Origin: Mycobacterium ahvazicum
GTDB taxonomy: Bacteria; Actinomycetota; Actinomycetes; Mycobacteriales; Mycobacteriaceae
NCBI RefSeq assembly: GCF_900176255.2
Contig: NZ_FXEG02000003.1
Coordinates: forward strand, 1,635,182-1,699,181
Length of the DNA: 64,000 nucleotides
Direction of reading: 5' to 3'
Position 1 is the first letter of the stretch; each line of letters begins with the position of its first letter. The notes beneath the pieces were generated by a model. It was not told the DNA's origin and made no database searches. It saw only the letters and a program-made list of their open reading frames with translations. The position numbers and the translations under genes are program-made. Positions 18,881 through 27,451 of this stretch are shown piece by piece.

Positions 18881-19950
18881 GCCTGTTGCAACCGGGCCTG
18901 TTTGTCGGCGGCGCTCAATGCGTCGAACAACGCATCCAGGTCACCGTCGAGAACCTGGTCGAGATTGTGTGCCTTGAAGTTGATTCGATGGTCGGCGATC
19001 CGGTTCTCCGGGAAGTTGTAGGTGCGGATTCGCTCGCTGCGGTCGACGGTGCGGATCTGGCTGGCCCGGTCCGCCGACGCGTCGGCCGATGCCTGCTCCT
19101 CGGCGAGTGCCTGCAACCGGGCAGCCAGCACCTGCATGGCGCGGATCTTGTTCTGCAGCTGCGATCGCTCGTTTTGGCAGGTGACCACAATTCCGGTGGG
19201 CAGGTGGGTGATTCGCACCGCGGAGTCGGTGGTGTTGACGCCCTGCCCGCCCTTGCCGGACGAGCGGTAGACGTCGATGCGCAGGTCGCTCTCGTCGATC
19301 TGCACCTGCTCGACTTCCTCGGGTTCTGGGTAGACCAACACCCCGGCGGCCGAAGTATGCACACGCCCTTGGGATTCCGTGACGGGGACGCGCTGCACCC
19401 GGTGCACGCCGCCCTCGAACTTCAGCCGCGACCACACCCCGTCGGCCGAGTCGCCCTTGCTGGCGATCGTCAGCGTCGCGTCCTTGTAGCCGCCCAGGTC
19501 GGAGGTGGTTTCGTCCAGCATCGTCACCGTCCAGCCGTGCCGTTCGGCGTAGCGGATGTACATCCGGGCCAGGTCGGCAGCGAACAACGCCGATTCCTCG
19601 CCGCCTTCACCGGATTTGACCTCGAGCACGACGTCGTCGGCGTCATGCGGATCGCGCGGCGCCAGCATGTCGGTGAGCTGGGTGTCCAGTTCGGCCACCC
19701 GCGCTTCGAGTTCGACGACCTCGTCGGCGAACGAGTCGTCGTCGGCGGCCAGTTCGCGGGCGGTCTCCAGGTCGTCGCGTGCCGACTCCAGCTTGCGATG
19801 CGTGGCGACGATCGGGGCCAGCCGCGCGAATCGACGGCCGGCCTTGCGCGCCTCGTCGGGATTGCTGTGCAGCTCAGGGTCGGCCAGTCGCCGCTCCAGT
19901 TCGGCGTGCTCGGCCAGCAGCACGTCAATCGTCTGTACCGGCTGCGTCAT
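18877..19950 (-). CDS. prfA: Peptide chain release factor 1
   Basis: 357 residues. Terminates translation at UAA and UAG. The GGQ catalytic motif is in SSGKGGQGVNTTDSAVRITH and the stop-codon-reading tripeptide PVT is in RVPVTESQGRVH; PxT is diagnostic for RF1 rather than RF2 (SPF). It is the target of PrmC, encoded next. Confidence 0.97.
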   Translation of the reverse strand: MTQPVQTIDVLLAEHAELERRLADPELHSNPDEARKAGRRFARLAPIVATHRKLESARDDLETARELAADDDSFADEVVELEARVAELDTQLTDMLAPRDPHDADDVVLEVKSGEGGEESALFAADLARMYIRYAERHGWTVTMLDETTSDLGGYKDATLTIASKGDSADGVWSRLKFEGGVHRVQRVPVTESQGRVHTSAAGVLVYPEPEEVEQVQIDESDLRIDVYRSSGKGGQGVNTTDSAVRITHLPTGIVVTCQNERSQLQNKIRAMQVLAARLQALAEEQASADASADRASQIRTVDRSERIRTYNFPENRIADHRINFKAHNLDQVLDGDLDALFDALSAADKQARLQQA

Positions 19951-19999
19951 TTCACACCTCCTCCCCGGTCCCAGCGAGCTTATTTACCGCAAACGCGAA

Positions 20000-20043
20000 C
20001 CGACGCCCGGCCTGCGCAGTTTCGTGCACAGTTCGGGCGTCGG
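20000..20043 (-). terminator. Hairpin after rpmE
   Basis: A perfect 10-bp inverted repeat, CCGACGCCCG (20000-20009) and CGGGCGTCGG (20034-20043), starts 8 bases after the rpmE stop. There is no clear U tract, which is common in mycobacterial terminators. It lies between rpmE and prfA. Confidence 0.6.
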
Positions 20044-20051
20044 TAAGGCAG

Positions 20052-20294
20052 CTATTTGTCGGCCGATTCGGCCTTGTCGGTTCCGCCCTTGCGCTTTCCG
20101 TAGCGCTTTTCGAAGCGCGCCACGCGGCCACCGCTGTCCAGAATCTTCTGCTTGCCGGTGTAGAACGGGTGGCACTGCGAGCAGACCTCGACAGTGATGT
20201 GACCGCCGTCTTTGGTGCTACGCGTGTTGAACGTGTTACCGCAACCGCAGAGCACGGTGGTCTCCCCGTATGCGGGATGAATGTCAGCTTTCAT
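20052..20294 (-). CDS. rpmE: 50S ribosomal protein L31
   Basis: 80 residues. Zinc-binding (C+) form with the four Cys in VLCGCGNTF and VCSQCHPFY. Zinc-starved mycobacteria replace this kind of ribosomal protein with Cys-free paralogues; the paralogue is not in this window. It lies between rho and prfA with hairpins on both sides. Confidence 0.96.
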   Translation of the reverse strand: MKADIHPAYGETTVLCGCGNTFNTRSTKDGGHITVEVCSQCHPFYTGKQKILDSGGRVARFEKRYGKRKGGTDKAESADK

Positions 20295-20445
20295 GATGTC
20301 CTCTTCGATCGTTGTCGCCCCGGCGCGAACTCCTGGGACCTGAACTGGTCCTCGGGGGTAGTCGACCGTCGATTATGCCAGGTCAACCTACATCAGCCCA
20401 AACAGCGAGATACGCCCGCGCATTCCCGGCGGCCGGTACGCCGAG

Positions 20446-20494
20446 ACTGTAGCCACGCAGACACGGATCGGCGTGTCGTCTGCGTGGTTACAGT
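20446..20494 (-). terminator. Long hairpin after rho
   Basis: ACTGTAGCCACGCAGAC (20446-20462) pairs with GTCTGCGTGGTTACAGT (20478-20494) over 17 positions with one G-U or C-A mismatch, and a 15-base loop. It begins about 30 bases after the rho stop. The stem is long for a terminator and the two arms are nearly palindromic, so it may also act on the opposite strand or as a structured leader of rpmE. Confidence 0.55.
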
Positions 20495-20523
20495 GTCGCC
20501 TCAGCGGTGGTCACGTCGGGACG

Positions 20524-22410
20524 CTAGTCGTTGTCCATGTTGCCCGGTGTCGTCTTGGACACCTGGACCAGGAATTCGTAGTTGGTCTTGGTCTTGCGCA
20601 GCTGCGACATCAGCAAGTCGATGGCCTGGTGGGAGTCCAGACCCGACAGCACGCGGCGCAGTTTGTGCACAATGCCGAACTCGTCGGGCGAGAGCAACAG
20701 CTCATCCTTGCGGGTACCGGACGGGTTGACGTCGACCGCCGGGAACACCCGGCGCTCGGAGATCTTGCGGTCCAGCTTGAGCTCGGCGTTACCGGTGCCC
20801 TTGAACTCCTCGAAGATGACCGTGTCACCGGTGGACCCGGTCTCGACCATCGCCGTGGCGATGATGGTCAGCGATCCGCCTTCTTCGATGTTGCGCGCCG
20901 CGCCGAGGAACCGTTTCGGCGGGTACAGCGCGGTGGAGTCGACACCACCGGACAGGATCCGGCCCGACGCGGGTGACGCGTTGTTGTACGCGCGACCCAG
21001 GCGGGTGATCGAGTCCAGCAGCACCACGACGTCCTTGCCCTGCTCGACGAGCCGCTTGGCGCGTTCGATCGCCAGCTCGGCGACCGACGTGTGGTCTGAC
21101 GGCGGCCGGTCGAAGGTTGAGGCGATGACCTCGCCCTTCACCGAACGCGTCATGTCGGTGACCTCTTCAGGTCGCTCGTCGACGAGCACGACCATCAGGT
21201 GGCATTCCGGGTTGTTCTTGGTGATCGCGTTGGCGATGTCCTGCAGGATCGTGGTCTTACCGGCCTTGGGAGGCGACACGATCAGGGCACGCTGACCCTT
21301 ACCGATCGGCATGATCAGATCGATGACTCGCGTGGTCAGCCGGTCGGGGGTGGTTTCCAGGCGCAGCCGCTGGTTGGGGTAGAGCGGCGTCAACTTCTGG
21401 AAATCGGGACGCTTCTTGACGTCTTCGACCGGTCCACCGTTGACGCTGTCCAGGCGAACCAGCGGATTGAATTTCTGCCGCTGGTTGGGCTGCTCGCCCT
21501 CTTTGGGCACCCGCACCGCGCCGGTCACGGCGTCGCCGCGGCGCAGGCCGTTCTTGCGCACCATATTCATGGACACATAGACGTCGTGCGGGCCGGCCAG
21601 ATATCCGGAAGTGCGCACGAAGGCGTAATTGTCGAGGACGTCAAGAATGCCGGCTACCGGTTGGACGACGTCGTCCTCACGCAGTTCGGCCTCGCCACCG
21701 CCGCCGCCCTCGCCGGAGCGCTCACCGCGACGCCGGCGGTCGCGGAACCGGCGGCCACGCCGGCCCCCACGGCCGTCGCCGTCGTCATCCTGCTGGTTCG
21801 AGGCGCCGCGGCCTTGCTGGCCGCCCGAGCCCTGCTGATCGCCGGAATCTGATCCGCGGTCGTCGTTCTTGGATTCCTTGTGGCCTTGACCTTGGCCACC
21901 GTCGCGCTTGTCGGCCTGGTTGCCGTCGCGCTTGTCGGTCTCGCGAGGAGCGGTGCCGTTGCGGCTCTCCGAGCCCTCGCCGTCCGCCTCGTCGGCGGTG
22001 CGGGGGGCCGATCCCGCTTCGCGGGAGGCGCCGCGCCGTTCCCGGCGCTGGCTGCCCTCGTTCGCCGAATCCTTCTGTTCCCCTTGGGCAGTCGGTTCTT
22101 CGGCGGCAGTTTTCTCTTGGTTCTTGTCCTGTTCGGACTTGCCGGTGTCCTCGGACGGGGTGGCGGCGGATTTGCCGTTGGTCTGTCCCCTGATTTCCTT
22201 GATCGCGGCAATGAGTTCGTTCTTACGCATCCCCGACGTGCCCTTGACGCCGGCCTGATTAGCCAGCGCACGCAGTTCGGGCAGCACCATGGTGGACAGG
22301 GAGCCGGCCGAAACGTTGGTTTTCACGTCCGGAGTGTCGGTGGTCACGGCGTTCGGCAGCTGATTGCTGTCCGTACTCTCGTCAGCCGTGAACAGGTCCG
22401 TATCAGTCAC
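20524..22410 (-). CDS. rho: Transcription termination factor Rho
   Basis: 628 residues, longer than E. coli Rho (419). The N-terminal Rho-N helices (TMVLPELRALANQAGVKGTSG) are followed by a disordered Gly/Arg/Glu-rich insertion (about residues 80-235, with GRGGRRGRRFRDRRRRGE) typical of mycobacteria and thought to bind RNA. Then come the OSB-fold RNA-binding domain (VAGILDVLDNYAFVRTSGYL) and the ATPase with P-loop SPPKAGKTT and DERPEEVTDM. The end GNMDND matches other mycobacterial Rho proteins. Confidence 0.97.
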   Translation of the reverse strand: MTDTDLFTADESTDSNQLPNAVTTDTPDVKTNVSAGSLSTMVLPELRALANQAGVKGTSGMRKNELIAAIKEIRGQTNGKSAATPSEDTGKSEQDKNQEKTAAEEPTAQGEQKDSANEGSQRRERRGASREAGSAPRTADEADGEGSESRNGTAPRETDKRDGNQADKRDGGQGQGHKESKNDDRGSDSGDQQGSGGQQGRGASNQQDDDGDGRGGRRGRRFRDRRRRGERSGEGGGGGEAELREDDVVQPVAGILDVLDNYAFVRTSGYLAGPHDVYVSMNMVRKNGLRRGDAVTGAVRVPKEGEQPNQRQKFNPLVRLDSVNGGPVEDVKKRPDFQKLTPLYPNQRLRLETTPDRLTTRVIDLIMPIGKGQRALIVSPPKAGKTTILQDIANAITKNNPECHLMVVLVDERPEEVTDMTRSVKGEVIASTFDRPPSDHTSVAELAIERAKRLVEQGKDVVVLLDSITRLGRAYNNASPASGRILSGGVDSTALYPPKRFLGAARNIEEGGSLTIIATAMVETGSTGDTVIFEEFKGTGNAELKLDRKISERRVFPAVDVNPSGTRKDELLLSPDEFGIVHKLRRVLSGLDSHQAIDLLMSQLRKTKTNYEFLVQVSKTTPGNMDND

Positions 22411-22678
22411 GGATTTCCTTTCTTTCCCTCGCTGATCACGTCATACGAGGGGTTCGTCGCATTCAGCCAAATTGCCGAGTGCACCCAATCATCGACTCTG
22501 CAACGGTGATCGCCTGGGATGGCGGAGAAAACGGCGAACCTCGTCCACGAGAAGAATTGGTGTTATCCCAGCGGCAAGGCAGTATGTATGCAGATGCAGA
22601 TGCTGCGATTGCTGGACGATGCCGAGGATAACCCGCATCTGTGCTCGAAGCAAGCAAACCCCCCGGCGAGCTTGTGGA

Positions 22679-23623
22679 TTAACCAGCGACTGTGACACCC
22701 GGGCTCCAGCGAGCCCCTTCGCCGACCGTCACCTCGGTGATCCTGAATCCGTTGGCAACGCCGCAGTCCAACGCCTCCGAAGGCAACTCCGACTCGGTAG
22801 TCAATGCGATAACGGACGGACCCGCCCCAGAAAGCGTCGCTGACACATTAAGACGCCGCAGCAGCCGCAGATATTCCGCCGACGCCGGCATGGCCGGGGC
22901 TCGTTGCGGCTGATGAAGGACGTCTTCGGTGGCCGCCATCAGCAGATCCGGGCGCTGGGTCAGCGCGACCACCAATAATGCGGCGCGGCTGACGTTGAAT
23001 CGTGCATCCTCGTGGCTGACCTGAGCGGGGAGCAGTACCCGCGTCTCGGCGGTCGATGACCGCTCCTCCGGGATCGCGCAGAACAGGCGGATATCAGGGT
23101 GCAGCGCCAGCGGGACGGCGGAGTAAGCCGGTGCGTCGTCGGCCCGCTCGGTCCACGAAACCACCGCGCCGCCCAGCACCGCGGCCGCGGCATTGTCGGG
23201 GTGACCCTCGAACTCCGAGGCCAGCTGGATCAGCTGCGCCTCGCTGAACGGGGCGGAATGAGTTTGCGCGACAAGGCCATTGACCGCGGCAAGACCGCTG
23301 ACCACAGCCGCCGCGGACGACCCGAGACCGCGAGAATGTGGGATGGCATTGCGACAGCGCACCGCCAGGCCGGGGGCACGGACCCCGGCGGCCTGTAGCC
23401 CGCGCTCGATGGCGCGCACCACCAAGTGCTCGGGCCCCAGCGGCACCTGGCCGGCGCCCTCGCCCTCGACCTCGACGACCAAGCCGGAATCGATTGTCTC
23501 CAGCACGATCTCGTCGTACAGACTCAATGCGAGGCCGATGGTGTCAAAACCCGGGCCAAGATTGGCGCTGGACGCCGACACCACGGCGCTGGCCACCAGC
23601 CCGGCGGGCAGCAGCTGATTCAC
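22679..23623 (-). CDS. thrB: Homoserine kinase
   Basis: 314 residues from the GTG at 23623, two bases after the thrC stop; a much longer open frame upstream is a shadow of thrC. GHMP kinase that phosphorylates homoserine for threonine synthesis. Motifs are VSASSANLGPGFDTIGLALS near the N-terminus, the ATP loop IPHSRGLGSSAAAVVSG and the C-terminal TLSGAGPSVIAL. Third gene of the hom-thrC-thrB unit. Confidence 0.95.
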   Translation of the reverse strand: MNQLLPAGLVASAVVSASSANLGPGFDTIGLALSLYDEIVLETIDSGLVVEVEGEGAGQVPLGPEHLVVRAIERGLQAAGVRAPGLAVRCRNAIPHSRGLGSSAAAVVSGLAAVNGLVAQTHSAPFSEAQLIQLASEFEGHPDNAAAAVLGGAVVSWTERADDAPAYSAVPLALHPDIRLFCAIPEERSSTAETRVLLPAQVSHEDARFNVSRAALLVVALTQRPDLLMAATEDVLHQPQRAPAMPASAEYLRLLRRLNVSATLSGAGPSVIALTTESELPSEALDCGVANGFRITEVTVGEGARWSPGVTVAG

Positions 23624-23625
23624 GA

Positions 23626-24708
23626 CTAGGCCAGCCCGAGCTTCTCGACGACGAGTACAGGATCCACCGGCAACGGGGAAACGCTGGGCACATCCTTCAG
23701 CGCCGTGTCGGGGTCCTTCAGACCGTTGCCGGTGACCGTGCACACCACGGTCGACCCGCGGGGCACCCAACCGTCTTCGACAGACTTGAGCAAGCCCGCG
23801 ATGCTGGCCGCCGAGGCGGGCTCGACGAACACGCCCTCGGATTCGGCCACCAGGTGGTAGGCCGCCAGGATCTCCTCGTCGGTCGCTGCCAGAAAGCGTC
23901 CATTGGATTGCTCCTGAGCCGCAACGGCGGCAGTCCATGACGCCGGCGAACCGATCCGGATCGCGGTGGCGATGGTCTCGGGGTTCTTGACGGGTTTGCC
24001 GTGCACCAGCGGCGCCGCTCCGGCCGCCTGGGTGCCCAGCATGCGGGGCAGCTTCTCGAACACGCCGTCCTGGTGGTACTCGGTGTAGCCCTTCCAGTAC
24101 GCGGTGATGTTCCCGGCGTTGCCGACGGGCAGCGAGTGGATGTCCGGCGCGGTGCCCAGCGCGTCCACGATCTCGAACGCGGCCGTCTTCTGGCCCTCGA
24201 TACGCACCGGGTTGACCGAGTTGACCAACGAGATTGTCGGGAAGTCGGCGGCCATCTTGCGGGCCAGCTCCAGGCAATCGTCGAAGTTGCCGTCGATCTG
24301 AATGATCTTGGCGCCGTGCATAACCGCCTGCGCGAGCTTGCCCATCGCGATCTTGCCCTGGGGTATCAGGACCGCGCAGGTGATGCCGGCGCGCGCCGCG
24401 TAGGCCGCCGCCGACGCCGAGGTGTTTCCGGTGGATGCGCACAACACGGCCTGCTGTCCGCGCGCCACGGCGTCGGTGACTGCCATCGTCATGCCCCGGT
24501 CCTTGAACGAGCCGGTGGGGTTGAGCCCCTCCACCTTCAAGTGGACCGTGCAGCCGGTCTGCTCCGACAGCCGGGCGGCCGGGATCAACGGCGTGCCACC
24601 CTCGAGCAGCGTGATCGCCGTCCAGTCTTCGCCGACCGGCAACCGGTCGCGGTAGGCGGCAATCAGACCCGGCCAGGGCTTGTGGACGGCGGTTCGCGGC
24701 GTGCTCAT
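23626..24708 (-). CDS. thrC: Threonine synthase
   Basis: 360 residues. PLP-dependent conversion of phosphohomoserine to threonine. The PLP Lys is in NPTGSFKDRGMTMAV, the phosphate-binding loop includes SLPVGNAGNITAYW, and ASTGNTSASAAAYAA is the usual Ser/Gly-rich segment. Its start overlaps the hom stop by 4 bases. Confidence 0.96.
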   Translation of the reverse strand: MSTPRTAVHKPWPGLIAAYRDRLPVGEDWTAITLLEGGTPLIPAARLSEQTGCTVHLKVEGLNPTGSFKDRGMTMAVTDAVARGQQAVLCASTGNTSASAAAYAARAGITCAVLIPQGKIAMGKLAQAVMHGAKIIQIDGNFDDCLELARKMAADFPTISLVNSVNPVRIEGQKTAAFEIVDALGTAPDIHSLPVGNAGNITAYWKGYTEYHQDGVFEKLPRMLGTQAAGAAPLVHGKPVKNPETIATAIRIGSPASWTAAVAAQEQSNGRFLAATDEEILAAYHLVAESEGVFVEPASAASIAGLLKSVEDGWVPRGSTVVCTVTGNGLKDPDTALKDVPSVSPLPVDPVLVVEKLGLA

Positions 24709-26036
24709 ATGCTGGTTCCTTCCAGTCTCAGCACGCTTGCCACACTCTGCACGACGTCCAAATCGGCCAGCGCATCAACGGTTTCCGATAGTGCGGCATC
24801 GGTGGCGCTGTGCGTGACCACCACGATGCGAGCCCCCACCCGTCGCCCGCCCTCGTCCGCGACGCCTTCCTGACGGACCTCGGCGATGCTGACCTCGCGC
24901 TTGGCGAATTCGGCCGCCACCGAGGACAACACCCCGGGCTTGTCCGCGACGTTCATGCTCACGTAGTAGCGCGTGGAGATGAAACCCATTGGTGCGACCG
25001 GCAATTGGGCGTATTTCGACTCTTTCGGCCCGCGACTGCCCAGCACCCGGTTGCGAGCGGCCATCACCAGGTCACCGGTCACCGCGGATGCGGTCGGCGC
25101 ACCGCCGGCCCCTTGGCCGTAGAACATCAGCCGGCCCGCTGCCTCGGCTTCCACCACCACTGCGTTGAACGCGCCGTTGACGGTGGCCAGCGGATGCTCC
25201 AGCGGCACCAGCGCGGGGTAGACGCGCGCCGAAACCCGTTGCTGACCATCGTCGGTCGTGATGCGCTCGCAGATCGACAGCAGCTTGATCGTGCAGCCCA
25301 ACGCATGCGCGGACGCAAAGTCGGCCGGGGTGATCTTGGTGATGCCTTCGCGATAGACGTCGTCGGCGGTCACCCGGGTGTGGAAGGCGATGGACGCCAG
25401 GATCGCGGCCTTGGCCGCCGCGTCGTAGCCTTCGACGTCCGCAGTGGGATCGGCTTCCGCGTAGCCCAGCGCACTCGCGTCGGCCAAGGCGCTGTCGTAG
25501 TCGGTTCCGGTGCTGTCCATCGCGGACAGGATGTAGTTGGTGGTGCCGTTGACGATGCCGGCCACCCGGACCACCGTGTCACCGGCCAACGACTGGGTGA
25601 GCGGACGGATCACCGGGATCGCGCCCGCGACCGCCGCCTCGAAATACAGGTCGACATGCGCGTTTTCGGCGGCCTGAGCCAGCTCGCCGGTCGAGGTGGC
25701 CAACAGAGCCTTGTTGGCAGTCACGACCGACTTGCCGTGCTCGAGTGCGGCCAGGATTGCCTTGCGCGACGGCTCGACCGGCCCCATCAACTCCACGACG
25801 ATGTCGACGTCTTCCCGCGAGACCAGCTCTTCGATGTTGTCGGTGAGCAGTTCAACGGGCACACCACGGTCGTCGGCGACGCGCCGTACCCCGATGCCGC
25901 GCAGCGCAAGAGGGGCGCCGACCCGGGCCGCGAGATCGTCCGCACTCTCCTCGATGATGCGGACCACTTCGCTGCCGACGTTGCCCAACCCGAGTACCGC
26001 TACGCCGACTGGCTTTGCATTACCCGACACAGTCAC
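24705..26036 (-). CDS. hom: Homoserine dehydrogenase
   Basis: 443 residues. NAD(P)H-dependent reduction of aspartate semialdehyde to homoserine. N-terminal Rossmann motif VAVLGLGNVGSEVVRII, catalytic region AGIVNGTTNYILSAM and GYAEADPTADVEGYDAA. The C-terminal ACT domain (RYYVSMNVADKPGVLSSVAA) suggests threonine feedback inhibition. Overlaps lysA and thrC by 4 bases each, so the whole argS-lysA-hom-thrC-thrB chain appears to be one operon. Confidence 0.96.
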   Translation of the reverse strand: MTVSGNAKPVGVAVLGLGNVGSEVVRIIEESADDLAARVGAPLALRGIGVRRVADDRGVPVELLTDNIEELVSREDVDIVVELMGPVEPSRKAILAALEHGKSVVTANKALLATSTGELAQAAENAHVDLYFEAAVAGAIPVIRPLTQSLAGDTVVRVAGIVNGTTNYILSAMDSTGTDYDSALADASALGYAEADPTADVEGYDAAAKAAILASIAFHTRVTADDVYREGITKITPADFASAHALGCTIKLLSICERITTDDGQQRVSARVYPALVPLEHPLATVNGAFNAVVVEAEAAGRLMFYGQGAGGAPTASAVTGDLVMAARNRVLGSRGPKESKYAQLPVAPMGFISTRYYVSMNVADKPGVLSSVAAEFAKREVSIAEVRQEGVADEGGRRVGARIVVVTHSATDAALSETVDALADLDVVQSVASVLRLEGTSI

Positions 26037-27451
26037 CTCACTTCCAGACTCAGCAGATCGTCGACCGTCTCGCGGCGCAGGATCAGGCGGGGCCGCCCAT
26101 CGCGAACCGCGACCACGGCAGGCCGGCAGATCATGTTGTAGCGGCTCGACAGCGAATAGCAGTAGGCACCGGTCGCGGCCACCCCGAGCAGGTCCCCCGG
26201 CCCCAGGTCGCCGGGCACCCAGGCGTCGCGCACCACGATATCGCCGCTCTCGCAGTGCTTCCCGACGATACGGGCCAGCGCCGCCGGTGCGTCGCTGATT
26301 CTGGACACCAGCCGGGCGTCATACTGCGCGTCGTAGAGCGCGGTGCGGATGTTGTCGCTCATGCCGCCGTCGACGCTGACATAGCGCCGGATGGCCGTCG
26401 TGCTGACCTCGACGTCCTTGACGGTGCCGACCTCGTAGAGCGTGATCGTCCCGGGTCCGGCGATGGCGCGGCCGGGCTCGACCACCAGCCGGGGCGTGGG
26501 CAGCCCCACGGCCGCGGCCTCGTTGTTGATGATCGCGCTCAGCTTGGCCGCGAGTTCGGACATCGGCGGCGGGTCGTCGGAGGCCAGGTACGAAATGCCA
26601 AGGCCGCCACCGAGATCAACGGTGGATATCTGCGCGGTCTTTTCGACCCCGAACACCGCGACGACCTCCTGCAGCAGGCCGATGACTCGGCGTGCGGCCA
26701 GCTCGAATCCGGCCACGTCGAAGATCTGCGAACCAATGTGGCTGTGCAGGCCGACCAGCCTCAGGTGATCGGTCGCGAACACCCGCTCCACCGCAGCCAT
26801 CGCCGCGCCGCCGGCGACCGACAGGCCGAACTTCTGGTCCTCGTGCGCGGTGGAGATGAACTCGTGGGTGTGTGCCTCGACGCCGACCGTGAGTCGCACG
26901 AAGACGTCCTGGACGACGCCGGCCTCCCCCGCGATGGTTTCGAGGCGCTCGATTTCGGTCATCGAGTCTACGACGATGTGGCCCACACCTGCTTTGACCG
27001 CGGTCGTCAACTCGGCGACGGATTTGTTGTTGCCGTGCAGGGTGATTCGCTCCGGCGGGAAGTTGGCGTGCAGCGCAACGGCCAGTTCCCCGCCGGTGCA
27101 GACGTCAAGGCAGAGGCCCTCTTCGTCGATCCAGCGCGCAATTTCGCTGCACAGGAACGCCTTTGCGGCGTAGTGGACATTGGCGCCGCCGCCGAACGCC
27201 GACGCGATCTCTGCGCAGCGGGAGCGGAAGTCGTCCTCGTCGATGACGAACAGTGGAGTTCCGTATTCCTGGGCCAGCTCGGTCACCGGGACTCCGGCGA
27301 TGACGGCCACCCCGGCATCGTTGCGAACCATGTTGCGCGGCCAGACATTCGGAGCCAAGGCCAGCAGCTCCTCCGGAGACTGCGGTCGGGGCGGGCTGTC
27401 CGCGTGACGGATCTCTTCGGCATGCCGGGGACCGGCCGGATGGACGTTCAC
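26033..27451 (-). CDS. lysA: Diaminopimelate decarboxylase
   Basis: 472 residues from a GTG at 27451 that overlaps the argS stop (ATGTGA). PLP enzyme that forms lysine from meso-diaminopimelate, so it also draws on the peptidoglycan precursor pool. PLP Lys is in HYAAKAFLCSEI, the Gly-rich phosphate site in DLGGGLGISY, and substrate-binding CESGDI and AYCYSLSSRYN near the end. M. tuberculosis LysA starts about 25 residues later, so the exact start is uncertain. Confidence 0.95.
   Translation of the reverse strand: MNVHPAGPRHAEEIRHADSPPRPQSPEELLALAPNVWPRNMVRNDAGVAVIAGVPVTELAQEYGTPLFVIDEDDFRSRCAEIASAFGGGANVHYAAKAFLCSEIARWIDEEGLCLDVCTGGELAVALHANFPPERITLHGNNKSVAELTTAVKAGVGHIVVDSMTEIERLETIAGEAGVVQDVFVRLTVGVEAHTHEFISTAHEDQKFGLSVAGGAAMAAVERVFATDHLRLVGLHSHIGSQIFDVAGFELAARRVIGLLQEVVAVFGVEKTAQISTVDLGGGLGISYLASDDPPPMSELAAKLSAIINNEAAAVGLPTPRLVVEPGRAIAGPGTITLYEVGTVKDVEVSTTAIRRYVSVDGGMSDNIRTALYDAQYDARLVSRISDAPAALARIVGKHCESGDIVVRDAWVPGDLGPGDLLGVAATGAYCYSLSSRYNMICRPAVVAVRDGRPRLILRRETVDDLLSLEVR

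Noticed and set aside
22411..22678. Small gene between thrB and rho
   Set aside because: Frames of 64-123 codons exist on both strands but have no start signal or protein-like composition that sets them apart from chance.
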